Source of the DNA: Blepharisma stoltei
Taxonomy: Eukaryota; Ciliophora; Heterotrichea; Heterotrichida; Blepharismidae
Length of the DNA: 64,000 nucleotides
Reading direction: 5' to 3'
NCBI GenBank assembly: GCA_914767885.1
Contig: CAJZBQ010000053.1
Location: 1,462,501 to 1,526,500 of the forward strand
In this document: in pieces, positions 40,948-52,352 of the stretch
Position numbering within the stretch: the first letter of the stretch is position 1
How the letters are laid out: every line of letters begins with the position of its first letter
Position numbers and translations under genes: made by a program
Notes under the pieces: generated by a model
The model's database searches: none
Told to the model about the DNA's origin: nothing
What the model saw: only the letters and a program-made list of their open reading frames with translations

Positions 40948-43900
40948 ATGCTGAAGGATATTTGATACAAGTTTCTTATCGCTAACTTGTTTATTGTCGG
41001 CGTATTAATTTTGGTCGGTGGTATTGTTATCCCTGTAATGCTCCAAAAACTGATAGACGATGGCCTTGACAGTTTATGATGTAAGCCCAGTACCCACAAA
41101 TCCTGGGACGCCACGCCAGGGAAGCAAGATTTTAAAATCGTTAGAAGCTTTAAAATGTTCAATATCACTAACCCAGATGAAATATTGCAAGGGGCAAAGT
41201 CTTGGCCTTAAACTTAATTAAGATTATGAGAGAAGCTCCCTGCATGCGATAAGTGGGTCATATAGCCTCCCATCGCTCCACTGCTTGCTAGTCCAAGAAC
41301 GACCTCTCATTGCATTTCTACTCACAGACGAGATCTTGCACTCGTTACCCGCGAGTCAGAGGCACAGAGTGACCATATTGTAGGTCGACAATGCTTGGCT
41401 TCCAGAAAAATTCGAACAGTAAACTTTCTGGAACCTGCCGGCCAAGATGAAACTTTTAGCCAAATGCAACGCCTGATACGAACTGGGAAGCGTTTCCGAT
41501 TGGCCTGGAGTTGCCCCACTGACACTGCTGGGAGATCCATTTCCAAATCCGAGTCCTATCTTCCTCCGTGGTAAATTTTTGAACTGAGATCAGCCTAGTC
41601 CAACGTTACTCTCCACCAAACCAACTAAACCTGGCCGGATGCACATTACCGAACACCATCCTCCCTTCCAAAGTTCCTGAATTGCCCAGCTAGAGTGTTA
41701 GAGGGTAGATTGGTTCGCCTCACCATTTAAATCTATATGCAAGGGGCAAAACCAAAACTTGTTGAGACTCCTGAATTCAGATTCCAAGAATATTCAAAGC
41801 TCAATTACTGGGAATACCTTGACGAGAACGAAACATCTCTCGGCACCGAAACCTCAGGTCCCTATATAGCTTACAATTATCAGCTGATTTTAAAAGAAAT
41901 TGAAAATAAAGGAACTGTGATGCCTCTTGACACTCCTATCACAAGCCTTAATATAGCGCAATATTTCACCTTTTATTCGATGACTCATCAATCATTTCCG
42001 TTCTATTCTCTCCATTCCCTTTATGATGTAGTCATTGCTATGCAAAATGACTTATATGATATTATCATTGCATACTCCCTATATGAAAAATACTACAGCA
42101 GTGCAGCTTTGGTTGAAGACTACTTGGTAAATGTGGCTGGATTTAGTCAAGCAGATGCAAATACAATTATGACTGATACTAAATATGGGTGGAGTGGCTA
42201 TAACCAAATGAAAATGTGGATACAAGCTGCCTTTGATTATAACTCAACAAAGTCGCTTAGTGATGGAGCTTTTGAAACTCTTGATAATTATTTCCAAATT
42301 GAAAATCTAACTCCCCCCCTCTGTGAGCGAACGATAATTTTGTTTGTTCGCGAAGGGGATTAATTTTAATTTTCAAAAATTTACAATTCTCAAAATTTGG
42401 AAAGCAAATATTAATTTAATTTGTAAAATTTATATTTTAAAATGAAGTTGTTTAAATTGAACAGAATTAGCTAGAGATTTCATTATAGTAATTATCGCTT
42501 ATATCGAAGTATTTTTTCATAAAAATTTTTATATTAAAAAAATTTTTGTTGGCTCACGGAGGTGGGTTTATCCTTTCCAATGCACGAGGGGGGGCAAGTG
42601 ATTTGATTGTCACTGAAGGAATTCTTTGGCAAAATATTACTGCGGTTTTAGAAGACATGGAAAAAAATTATGGTACAAGTAATCGAGTTGCTGTAGGAAA
42701 CTTCCAATGGGCAACTGCTGAAGTCACAGTGAGCCCACCTTTAGGAGCTAAAGCCATAGCTTCTTTTCTTAGTATTAATCAAACCTTTACTTTTCCTCCT
42801 GAAATGCCTAATTTTATAGCTGCGGCTAAATTGGAAAAAGCTGATTATTCTGAGATTGCAAACACATTGCTGGAGGTTAGCCATTCAGTTCCTAAGACTA
42901 ATTATATGTCTCTGGTAAGTTTAAGCAATTTGATCACATTTTTTACTGATCTTGGGACTTCTAACTTGCAAGATCTTAAAGACAGATTCAACTTACTCCC
43001 CCTTCTGTGAGCTAACAAAAAAAAATTCGTTCGCTCACTGTGAGGATGAGAAATTTTTACAGTAAAATTTTTTTTCAAAATTTAAAAAATTCCAATTCGT
43101 AATAATTGAGAAGTAAAATTAATTTAATTTTAAAGCTTATGTTTAAAAATGCAATTTGTTTAATTAGCTAAAAATTTCATTATAGTAATAACCACTTATA
43201 TATCCCATAAAAAAATTAAATCAAAATACTGTTTTGTAGTGGATTTTTTCAAAATTTTTTTTTCGCTCACAGAGGTGGGAAGTTAACAACTTATAGCCAG
43301 GGCTACAACTTAGCAGCCTACTTAAAATATATTGCAACATTAAAAATAGCCTATGAAGGAACTCAAACAGATTTTGATGGCTATTCTTTATGGATTTCTC
43401 GATTAGTAACCAAAGCGATACAGACTGGCATAAATAACCTGAAAAATGACGTATATTGGGCACTCCCATCAAAGCTACTTTTTTGTAAGTATAAAGAATT
43501 TTCTACGAGCTGTCAATCAGTTATAGGAACAGGTCTAGGCACGCAATATGCAGCTCAGATCACTGCCATTTGTGCTGACCCAGATATTGGGTGGGATATA
43601 AACACTCCTACAAGCTGGGTAAATTTAGAAATCTGGGCCAAAGCAGCTATGAAACATAAGCCTTCCTATGATTACAACCTAATTTTGAATAAAAACATCG
43701 TAAATGCTGCAACACTAGACACGATTCTTACAAATAACTTTGAAGGCCCCATCAATACCTATTTACAAAATATTTCCAAAAAATACGGCTGCTCCAAAGC
43801 AATTTGTACGTTTGATGAGCTTTTATATAAGCAATGGGGAAGTTCAGAGCTAACCAATAATTTGATGGAAGATTTGACTACGTGTGGGGTTTCAGCATCA

Positions 43901-46900
43901 ATGACTTTCCAGAGCTGGCTTCCTTCTCGCTATGCAACACCAATTGAATGGACTTATTTCTCAGAAAATTCTATCCCAGCGGCCATGGTCGGGAGTTTCC
44001 TCAACTACAATGCATTTTTAAATCCAACTCCAATAAAACTTTTCTTAAATTATTATTTTCAAGGGAATGCTGCTACAATCACAAGCAAGCTCGGAGTTCC
44101 TACAAACCTCATAGATCCGATGTACAACTACTTGTTGAAGCTCCTCCCTGGATACGGGCTTTTTGCAACAAGAACTTATAAAGAATGGATTTATGGCGTG
44201 TCAGATACCTTTTTAGCCTGGGTGAAATCTATAGACGTATATAATGGAGGGTATCCCTTAGTACCAGTTGTTTATCCTCTAAAGTCTTTCTCAAATGAAA
44301 CCCAGTCGACGCCAAAGCATGTAGTTATGTCAGGAAAATCAAGCACTAGCTCCCCTCTTATGAGCGAATAAAACCATTAGAAAAATCTCTTTTTTTTCCC
44401 AACCAATCAAAAAATTTTTAATATATAATCTATGTATGCACTTGCATAGATTTCTCTTTACTCCCCCCCCCCCCTCCGTGAGCGAACAAAAAAATTTTGT
44501 TCACTCACGGAGGGGGGTTAATTTGTTTTTTTAAAAAAAATTTATATATAAATTTTATAAAAAATATTTTTTTCGAAATTTAAAAAAATCCTAATTTGCA
44601 AAAATTGGGAAGCAAATATTAATTTAATTTGCAAAATTTATGTGTTTTAAAAACGCAATTTGTTTAAAATTAAACAGAATTAGCTCTAGATTTCATTATA
44701 CTAATTATCACTTATATATCAAAATTTTTTTCCATTAAAATTTTTTCTATTAAAAAAAATTTTTGTTCGCTCACGGAGGGTGGGTTTTTTGGTCAAAAAA
44801 TGGCGATTTTTCTAATGGTTTTGTTCGCTCACGGAGGGGGGGGGGGAGTTAGGACTTTTACAATGGACGTTTGAAGTGCTGGAATATTCAATACCAGGGA
44901 AATGGGCTCGATAACAATATATAATAGTTATTAGTATAGGATGATATATAAGTAATAATTGTTTCTAGTCAAAAAGAAAGATATTTGTTTACGAAACAAG
45001 TTGAATTCGGGACCTTATCGGAAGAGTTTGGGTTGCTATGTAAGCGGACACTAAAAATGGAACTGGGCAAAGAGTGATCTCAAGGAGAAAGTAGCCGATA
45101 TGTGAAAGAAGTGTATAAAGACAGCCTTTATTGTGGTTCCCAGCAGCTTGGGACAGTGTAATCTGAACTAATCCTTGTTCCTGAGTCGCGCGGGATTTTG
45201 TTATGTTCGATCCATTTTTATTGTAGACTTTGACAAGGCAATGTAACTTGGCGAGCCTAATTATAAATGAAAATGGAAATAACCAACGCTACAATACACA
45301 CACAAAATATAATAGTGTGCACCAGACAATAGACCTTGAAATTTAATAGTCAAGCAGCAATGCTTTTAATGATACAAAACAAAATGAAAATATCAACTTA
45401 TATAGGCATCTTTCAATAAACATTGTTTTTAATTCACCCATACACCTCAATTTGCATTTGCCGAAAGAGTTATAGAGATGATAAAAATAAGAAAAACAGA
45501 GTTGAAGGAAATGAGATCCTTAAAAAGTTAAATATGTGCGAGAGTTAGAAATGCAAGTTTAAATTATTTTAGACAGGATTTTTGATTATAATACACATAT
45601 AAGCTCCTCTTAGTGCGTTATTTTTGCTGCCAAATCCGCTCGAATCTGCTTGAATCCACTTCAAGTAATAGCTGTTAGATGTTGACGGCAATAAATATCG
45701 CCCTTTACATATACCAGAATTGAACATGTAGATTAAAACATTTTTATACAAGATTTTCAACGATAATGCACGCATAAGCTTTATTCAATAATTACCTTTT
45801 GCTGCCTAATCCGCTTGAATCCGCTTGCAGTAATAGCTGCTACATGCTACCGGCAATATATCACCCTTTGCATATACAAGATTAAAATGTAAATTTGAAG
45901 TATTTTGTACAGGATTTCTAATTATAATGCACGCTTAAGCTTCTCTTAGTGAGTACTTTTTGCAGCCTAAATCGCACAAATCCGCTTCAAGTAATATCTG
46001 TCAAACACTAACGGCAATAAGTATCACCCTTTACATATCCGTTTGCATATACTAGATTAAAGTGTAAATTTGAAAGTATTTTGTACAAGATGTTTAATTA
46101 TAATATATCTATAAGCTTCTCTTAGTGAGTACTTTTTGCTTCCTAATCCGCTCGAATCCGCATCAAGTAATATCTGTTAAACGTTAACGGCAATAAGTAT
46201 CACCCCTTTACATATACCAGAATTGAACATGTAGATTAAAATATTTTATACAAGATGTTCAACGATAATCAAAAATCTTGTATAAAATATTGTAGCGTTG
46301 GTTATTTCCATTTTCATTTATAATTAGGCTCGCCAAGTTACCTTGGCTTGCCAAAGTCGGCAATAAAAATGGATCGAACATAACAAAATCCCGCGACTCA
46401 GGAACAAGGATTAGTTCAGATTACACTGTCCCAAGCTGCTGGGAACCACAATAAAGGCTGTCTTTATACACTTCTTTCACATATCGGCTACTTTCTCCTT
46501 GAGATCACTCTTTGTCAGTTCCATTTTTAGTGTCCGCTTACATAGCAACCCAAACTCTTCCGATAAGGTCCCGAATTCAACTTGTTTCGTAAAAAAATAT
46601 CTTTCTTTTTGACTAGAAACAATTATTACTTATATATCATCCTATACTAATAACTATTATAAAATGTTATCGAGCCCATTTCCCTGGTATTGAATATTCC
46701 AGCACTTCAGCCGTCCATTGTAAAGGTCCTAACTCCCCCCCCCCTCCGTGAGCGAACAAAACCATTAGAAAAATCGCCATTTTTTGACCAAAAACCCACC
46801 CTCCGTGAGTGAACAAAAATTTTTTTAATAGAAAAAATTTTAATGGAAAAAAATTTTGATATATAAGTGATAATTAGTATAATGAAATCTAGAGCTAATT

Positions 46901-48653
46901 CTGTTTAATTTTAAACAAATTGCGTTTTAAAAACATAAATTTTGCAAATTAAATTAATATTTGCTTCCCAATTTTTGCAAATTAGGATTTTTTTAAATTT
47001 CGAAAAAAATATTTTTTATAAAATTTATATATAAATTTTTTTTAAAAAAAAAAATTAACCCCCCTCCGTGAGCGAACAAAATTTTTTTTGTTCGCTCACG
47101 GAGGGGGGGGGGGGAGTAAAGAGAAGTCTATAGAGTGCATGGATTATAAAAATTTTAAGAAAAATAATTTTGATATGCAAGTTAATTTTGATAAAATTGT
47201 ATTTCAAAGCATAAATTAAATAAATATTTAGTTTCCAATTTTTGCGAATCAAGATTTTTTAAATACCGAAAGCAATAATTTATATAAAAATTATATATAA
47301 ATGAAAGAAAATTGACCCCCTCTGTGAGCGAACAAAATTTTTTTGTTCGCTTCACAGAGAGGGGGACTAAGCATACAAAAGCTTACTATAAGTACTTTGG
47401 ACATCGCACTATGGACATGTACTCAGCCAAATATAGCGATTGGTCTCCTTATCAAGCTGTGTATGCATATAGTCAAGTATGGGGAGAAGAAATAGAAATA
47501 CAAGGCGGAGATGGAGGGAACTATGGGACGCATGTCCATAAAGATGACAGAGTACCTGTATTTATTAGCTCAATTCTCAGGTATGGGATTCTAACATACA
47601 AATTTTCTGACACTTATAATGGCTTAGATGTGTACTTTTTCCAAGTGGACCCTGACGAATTAAAAACATCAGCTACAGTCCCCGCCAACGCTAACTCTCC
47701 CCGCCTCCGTGAGTGAACAAAAAAATTTTGTTCACTCACGGAGAGGGGTTAATTTTTTGTTTTAAAAAAAATTTATATATAAAAATTTTATAAAAAAAAT
47801 TTTTTTTTTTCGAAATTTAAAAAAAACCTAAATCGCAAAAATTTGGAAAGCAAATATTGATTTAATTTATAAAATTTATGTTTTAAAAGGAATTCGTTTA
47901 AAATTAAACAGAATTAGCTCTAGATTTCATTATACTAATTATCATTTATATATCAAAATTTTTTTTCCATAAAAAATTTTTCTATTAAAAAAAAATTTTT
48001 GTTCACTCACGGAGGGTGGGTTTTTGGGCAAAAAATAGCGATTTTTCTAATGGTTTTGCTCACTCACGGAGGGGGGGAGTAAGTATTTTCAGCTTCCTAA
48101 TGGATTTGATGGCTTTTTCAATATTACTGCTCAATCAGGGGCACCTTGTTTTGTATCATTCCCTCACTGTCTCTACTGTGAGCCAGATGCCCAAAACATG
48201 GTTGAATATTATGAGTGGACTCCAGAAGCTCCTTTATCAAAGCGAATTTATCCATATGAGACACATGATATGCCGTGGGCAAAAATAGAGCCATATACAG
48301 GTACTGGTGTAAGTGTAGTATTGAATTTCGAAATCAGTGGCGGCATATATAGAGACTATTTCTATAGAAATCTTCATGAGCCAGTTCCTGGGAAAGGACT
48401 TTATTTTCCCTACTATCAACTTTTACGTTCCTCTAACCTCACAGATAGTCAAGTTGATGATCTATTTGGGTCGTTCATTTTGGCTCAGCAGATGAAGAGT
48501 TTGATGTTTTATGTAGGCATCACATTGGGGGCATGCATGATTCTAATTTCTATGTTCAATTTCGCTTATGTGTATAGAAAGCAGAGATTTGGAGGATGGA
48601 AGTCTCCTTTGCACAGTGCATCACCTCCAGGGTCGCCTAAAGCAACAGATTAA
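40948..48653 (+). CDS. CD36/LIMP-2 family scavenger receptor-like protein 2
   Basis: The segments are 40948-41198, 41751-42309, 42597-42995, 43286-44348, 47370-47693 and 48082-48653, giving 1055 residues from 7.7 kb. Thus 59 percent of the locus is inserted DNA. It is colinear with the upstream paralogue. The N-terminal TM is ANLFIVGVLILVGGIVIPVM, followed by SWDATPGKQDFKIVRSFKMF. Further markers are EWIYGVSDTFLAWV, IEIQGGDGGNYGTHV, NGLDVYFFQV, SFPHCLYCEPDAQN and EPYTGTGVSVVLNFEI. The C-terminal TM is at about 1005-1027. Interruptions are retroposon R9, three simple family A IESs and one 3.0-kb composite IES. None coincides with an insert in the paralogue. All joins are in frame. Family role: lipid or particle binding receptor at the cell surface or in digestive vacuoles. 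Confidence 0.85.
41199..41750 (-). mobile_element. Retroposon R9 in CD36-type exon
   Basis: The insert is flanked by 13-bp repeats TGCAAGGGGCAAA (41186-41198 and 41738-41750) that lack TA. The conserved start at the right reads CACCATTTAAATCTATAT; the left tail is CTTAAACTTAATTAAG-like. Removal joins LQGAK to PKLVETP in frame. Confidence 0.9.
42310..42596. mobile_element. IES, family A MITE (287 bp), one CA boundary
   Basis: The left boundary TA (42308-42309) is followed by ACTCCCCCCCTCTGTGAGCGAAC, with a hairpin partner GTTTGTTCGCGAAGGGG. The right boundary reads CA (42595-42596) after a G-run instead of TA. Joining there gives IENLSDLIVTEG in frame. Confidence 0.82.
42996..43285. mobile_element. 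IES, family A MITE (290 bp)
   Basis: TA is at 42994-42995 and 43284-43285. The left end CTCCCCCTTCTGTGAGC is followed by an inverted copy; the right end is TTCGCTCACAGAGGTGGG. Excision joins DRFNL to TTYSQGYN. Confidence 0.88.
44461..44851. mobile_element. Family A copy, left member of inverted pair
   Basis: This is a 391-bp full-length copy with TA at both edges. The hairpin end is at the left and the direct-repeat end at the right. It is nearly identical to the reverse complement of 46732-47118. Confidence 0.9.
44852..45296. repeat. Left long inverted arm
   Basis: It starts GGACTTTTACAATGGACG and runs to GGAAATAACCAACGCTACAA. It is matched at high identity by the reverse complement of 46283-46731. 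No coding frame was recognised. Confidence 0.9.
45560..46275. repeat. Tandem array, about four units of 160-177 bp
   Basis: Each unit contains a TACA-AGATTT-x-TAATTATAAT segment, a CTAATCCGCTCGAATCCGC segment, GGCAATAA and CACCCTTTACATATAC. Unit starts are near 45573, 45746, 45907, 46084 and 46249 (partial). Units are diverged from each other. The array fills the centre of the composite IES. Confidence 0.8.
46283..46731. repeat. Right long inverted arm
   Basis: This is the reverse complement of 44852-45296 with few substitutions and small indels. It ends GTCCATTGTAAAGGTCC immediately before the right family A copy. Confidence 0.9.
46732..47118. mobile_element. Family A copy, right member of inverted pair
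   Basis: This is a 387-bp copy with the direct-repeat end at the left and the hairpin end at the right. TA is at 46730-46731 and 47117-47118. Confidence 0.9.
47694..48081. mobile_element. IES, family A MITE (388 bp)
   Basis: TA is at 47692-47693 and 48080-48081. The left hairpin is CTCCGTGAGTGAAC facing GTTCACTCACGGAG. The right end has two direct copies. Excision gives PANAKYFQLPNGFDGFF, matching PENANYNQFENGYNGFF of the paralogue. Confidence 0.9.
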
Positions 48654-49162
48654 TATAATTACTTTACCTGAAAATAATAATTCATAGGTGTAGGCTTTTT
48701 AAAAGATGATATATAATCCTATGCAATCTAAAAAGGGAAAATTGAGATCTGTAACTTTAAGCAAGAAGATGATGAAGCAATTAAAGTAAGAAATATAATT
48801 TGGCCAACAATGATAAGGATAAATAAAATTCTACAAGAGAGTAGCAATATTCATAAATACCAAAAACATTGCGTAATTAAGATTAAAAGGATGAAAAATT
48901 AGAGCTGATTTAAAATTATTAAATAAATTCACAGCAAAACATGCAAAAACTAAATTAAAAAGTCAGAATAGTTTACGATAATTAAAGATTTAAAAATAAA
49001 GCCTTGGAAGCAGTTTAAATATAAAAGACTAGAGTCTTAATTCTCATATAAACCTTAAATAAATAAAAAGTGAAAAAAATATATACATGAATTATTTTTT
49101 GTACTCTCCAAATACTCATGCAGCTTTATACAAAGCGATTAATTAGTCAAATATGCAAGTAT
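48654..49162. other. Intergenic AT-rich stretch
   Basis: This is AT-rich unique sequence after the second CD36-type gene and before retroposon R11. Nothing was recognised. Confidence 0.6.
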
Positions 49163-49712
49163 CTTACTTACTTAATTAGCCATAACTTTTAACGTCTCCC
49201 ACGGGGTAGGCATTCCGGGGCCACCACCACCACCTCTCGGCACGTAGGGACAATGCACAGCCTCCCGGTACGACCGCACCGTACACCAAGCTCCTTCAGA
49301 TGATGTCACCGACTTCGACGGCTCATGAATGAGCGACTTCCTTGCTCGACGTGAGTTGCCTGCTGAGAAAATCCAAAAAATTGTTTTTCTAGCCGACTCT
49401 CGGCAAAAAGGAAAAGTTCGAAGCCTGGGACGTAACGCCCAGTTTCACGCTAGGGAGTTGCCCGAATGGTCCTAACGGACTTTGCTGAGCTCCCCTTTCC
49501 AACCTCTCCCTTTCCCTTCCCCACGAGGTAAAATCTACGCCGGTAGCTGGACATGGATCAGGCTCTGCCCTGCAGAATTGCTTACCTGATGCTGTTTCCC
49601 ATTTCCAGGGTAGCAGAACCTTGCCGGATATAATTAAAAATGAGTCAAGGCTGCATGGCGGGAGGCCATGCCCAGGCGAAGACGCCATTTTTAATTATAA
49701 ATATGCAAGTAT
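49163..49712 (-). mobile_element. Retroposon R11, intergenic
   Basis: The insert is flanked by 14-bp repeats AAATATGCAAGTAT (49149-49162 and 49699-49712). The tail CTTACTTACTTAATTAG is at the left and the start GGCGTCTTCGCC (reverse strand) at the right. It shares a long block with R5, including CGTAACGCCCAGTTTCACGC. The open frame at 49389-49688 is internal. Confidence 0.9.
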
Positions 49713-49837
49713 TAAATATGCTGCAGAATTATCATAAATTCTCCTAGGACTTTTACAGCATTTTATTCACAATTTCTTTATCTAATCTCAAGTCCTTTTA
49801 AATAATAATAAAGCACATTATCTAGTAAAATAAAAAC

Positions 49838-50161
49838 TTATTTAGGAGTCTCCTTAGAATTAGCGAACTCATTATAAGCTTTATCGAATCCAGCAGAACG
49901 AGTTAAAACAATGACTACTTTGTTCCTGCGTCTGTCAATATTTTTGCGGTCTGGCTCGGTGACTGAAAGTGTCTCGAATTTTTCTAAGTCAGCATAACCA
50001 AGTGAACAAAGCATTTCTGCAGCCCTCACTGTATTAGCGCTGGCATCGCCAAGGCCTTGAAGCTCTACATGACCATGTTCTTTGAGAATTTCTTTTGCAT
50101 GAGCAACAAAAGCTGGATAAGCTCTGCGAAGGCTGACTTTAATGACAGTGCTGTTTTCCAT
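49838..50161 (-). CDS. Alba-like DNA/RNA-binding protein
   Basis: This is an intact 107-residue frame. The Alba fold is suggested by an N-terminal strand (TVIKVSLRRAYPAFVAHAKE), then VELQGLGDASANTVRAAEML, the family's G-x-G/A-I-like loop and second helix. RRRNKVVIVLTRS is a basic hairpin for nucleic-acid contact. Length is typical of single-domain Alba proteins. In protists these bind mRNA or chromatin. No insert is present. The Alba assignment rests on pattern, not on a search. Confidence 0.7.
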   Translation of the reverse strand: MENSTVIKVSLRRAYPAFVAHAKEILKEHGHVELQGLGDASANTVRAAEMLCSLGYADLEKFETLSVTEPDRKNIDRRRNKVVIVLTRSAGFDKAYNEFANSKETPK

Positions 50162-50377
50162 ACCAGAGAAGATCGAAATTATACCATGACATTTTTTTGG
50201 GAAGTCCGAGATTTTACTATTAAATCACTGTTCGATTAATTTGCACCCAGTTAAGCACAAGTATTCCTAATAACGCAGTTCTAAGGCTAGGGCTCATATA
50301 TAAGCCGCGTAATTTTTTTCATCTAAATTTATTAATAAGTATACATAAAACGAATTGCAAATTGACCATTTAAGTTA

Positions 50378-52171
50378 TTAAGAATCTAAAATACTTTGTA
50401 ACTTTTCTGATACTTCTTGGTCAGTTGTATTGATTGACGAAATGTAAATGATTTTCCATTCTGTTTTAGCTTGGAAAGAAATACTAAGATCATTGTATCG
50501 CTTCAGGAATTTTGCAGGAAATGTGTAATCATGGACTTGATTAATTTTTATTAATTTCTTTGTTTGAGGTATTGCAAAATCAAAATAAAAATAATGAAAA
50601 TAGTTTTTTTGAAAATCTATGTTTTTTGATAGCAAATAATTGTTTACTATATCATGAGTATGAGTTCAATTGGTAAATGATTTTCCGTTTTCTCTTATAG
50701 CTTTCCATGACTGTTCAAGTACTTCATAAATACTTTGGATTTTTTGGTGATATTCTTCGTAATAAGGAGTGCCGAGAAGATTCAAGTTAATCGCATAAAG
50801 ATAATTGTAAGTAAAATCGTTATTAAAAGCTAGATGCACTTCATCAATGAATTTTTTCCAAAAACCTTCAGTGAGATCTTTAGAAGTAGAAAAAAAAGCT
50901 GCGAGTTTTAATTTGTTCATAATTTGTAATTCTGAATAGCTTTCACAGCAGATTTTTTTAAGGGTTTCTAAGAGTTCTGTATCATAATTTTCTAAAAGAT
51001 TCCATAAAGAAGTCATAAGAATAATTGCTTTTTCAACCTTTTCATTTATTTTTAAACTTAAAAAAGCTTCGCCTTTTATATAATCTTTAAAAGCTTCATT
51101 TAACCTCTCATCAACATAGAATACCTCCGATCCCAAAAATCTAAAAGCATTTCTAAAGTCTTTCAATTTTAATCTATTAAGCCTTTTCAGCAGATTTTCA
51201 AATAATAATTTTTGAATTGAATTTTTTTGAAAATCATCTTCAAAATTAACATTTATAGCAGTAAAAAATGATTTCATAAAATCTTGATCTTCCAGATTGT
51301 CAATGCTTGCAGTAAGACTTTTCGACCAACTCATGATTAAATTTTTACTTGCTTTATCTATTGAATTTAATGCCGATGTGTACTCATTTATGAATTCAAA
51401 GTTTAGCCCTCCAGCTTCAATTCGAAGTAAAACTATTTTTTCAATTTCATCAAATAGATCCTCTCCTGATTTCATTTCAAAAGAAGCAGCTTTATTTAAG
51501 TAGGAATAGGCAAGAGCGAATGAGCTGAGCAATGTTGATAAATATTTGTCTTGCAGAGTCGTTAAATCAACGATTGAGATCAGCTTTGCTAACGATTGAT
51601 AAACTGTTTTGTATTTATTAATGTCCTGAGGTTTTTGCACAAGATTTGTGATTGCATATATCATATAAATAGCTTTTGTAGGCTTGAAAGATTTGTTTAA
51701 ATACTCCAAATACTCATTTTCAAAGTCGTGATTAGCTGGAATAAAAGCAAACTTATGCATCTTCATGATATCATTAAGACATCCATTAATTTCTTGGCTA
51801 TCAGAGTTATAATTCTTTAAAGTTCCAACAACTGCTTCTTCAAAGTTTTTGATTGCATCAATTGGTATATCTTTACTAAATAGACGCACAATTGCTCTGC
51901 TTATAAAAAATGCTTCTTCTTCACAGATATTTTTGAATATTTCCTTGTCGAGATTTTTAAGGGTTTTGCTGAAATCAGCTTTGCTCAAGATTCTTTTGTC
52001 ACAATAATTTATGAAATCAGGAAGAGTGAGACGTGGCTGCTCGATACTTCACGATCTTTCTATAGGAGAGGAGTTTGTGGAATAAAATCTGGATGAAAAT
52101 CTTATAGTGCTGATATTTCTGCTCACGAAGAATAATTGGTGGATCGCTCTTTTGAGTGGAAATAAAAGCAT
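50378..52171 (-). CDS. RAP-domain-like mitochondrial protein
   Basis: The frame gives 597 residues from ATG at 52169-52171. The N-terminus looks like a mitochondrial presequence: MLLFPLKRAIHQLFFVSRN and ISTIRFSSRFYSTNSS, rich in Arg, Ser and Phe with no acidic residues. The long middle is alpha-helical repeats (KYLSTLLSSFALAYSYLNKA, LLKRLNRLKLKDFRNAFRFL), as in FASTK/RAP or octotricopeptide proteins. The C-terminal 80 residues fit a RAP domain (HYFYFDFAIPQTKKLI, FLKRYNDLSISFQAKTEWKI). Such proteins act on mitochondrial RNA. TGA codons read as Trp. The frame upstream of 51988 was checked to include the presequence. No insert is present. Confidence 0.7.
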
Positions 52172-52352
52172 AAGAAAAAATATTACATTTTTGAAAAGAC
52201 ATCTAATTTGTTCCTGTAATATAAACTTAGAAATAAAATATAATTTGAGCAATAAAGTTATTAATTAAACTATAAAGTTTCAACAATGTCATTTCTTAAT
52301 TTTCTAACTTTTTAGTCTTATTTTCCAAAAATATCAATAAATAAATAAAGGT

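Larger units (their letters stand above)
44349..47369. mobile_element. Composite 3.0-kb IES (nested family A elements and inverted arms)
   Basis: Outer TA boundaries are at 44347-44348 and 47368-47369. The outer ends are CTCCCCTCTTATGAGCGAAT and TTCGCTTCACAGAGAGGGGG, a diverged family A element. Inside it are two inverted full-length family A copies (44461-44851 and 46732-47118), flanked outside by a short inverted repeat around TAGATTTCTCTTTACT. Between them are 450-bp inverted arms and a tandem array. Excision of the whole joins GKSST to KHTKAYYKYFG in frame. Confidence 0.88.
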
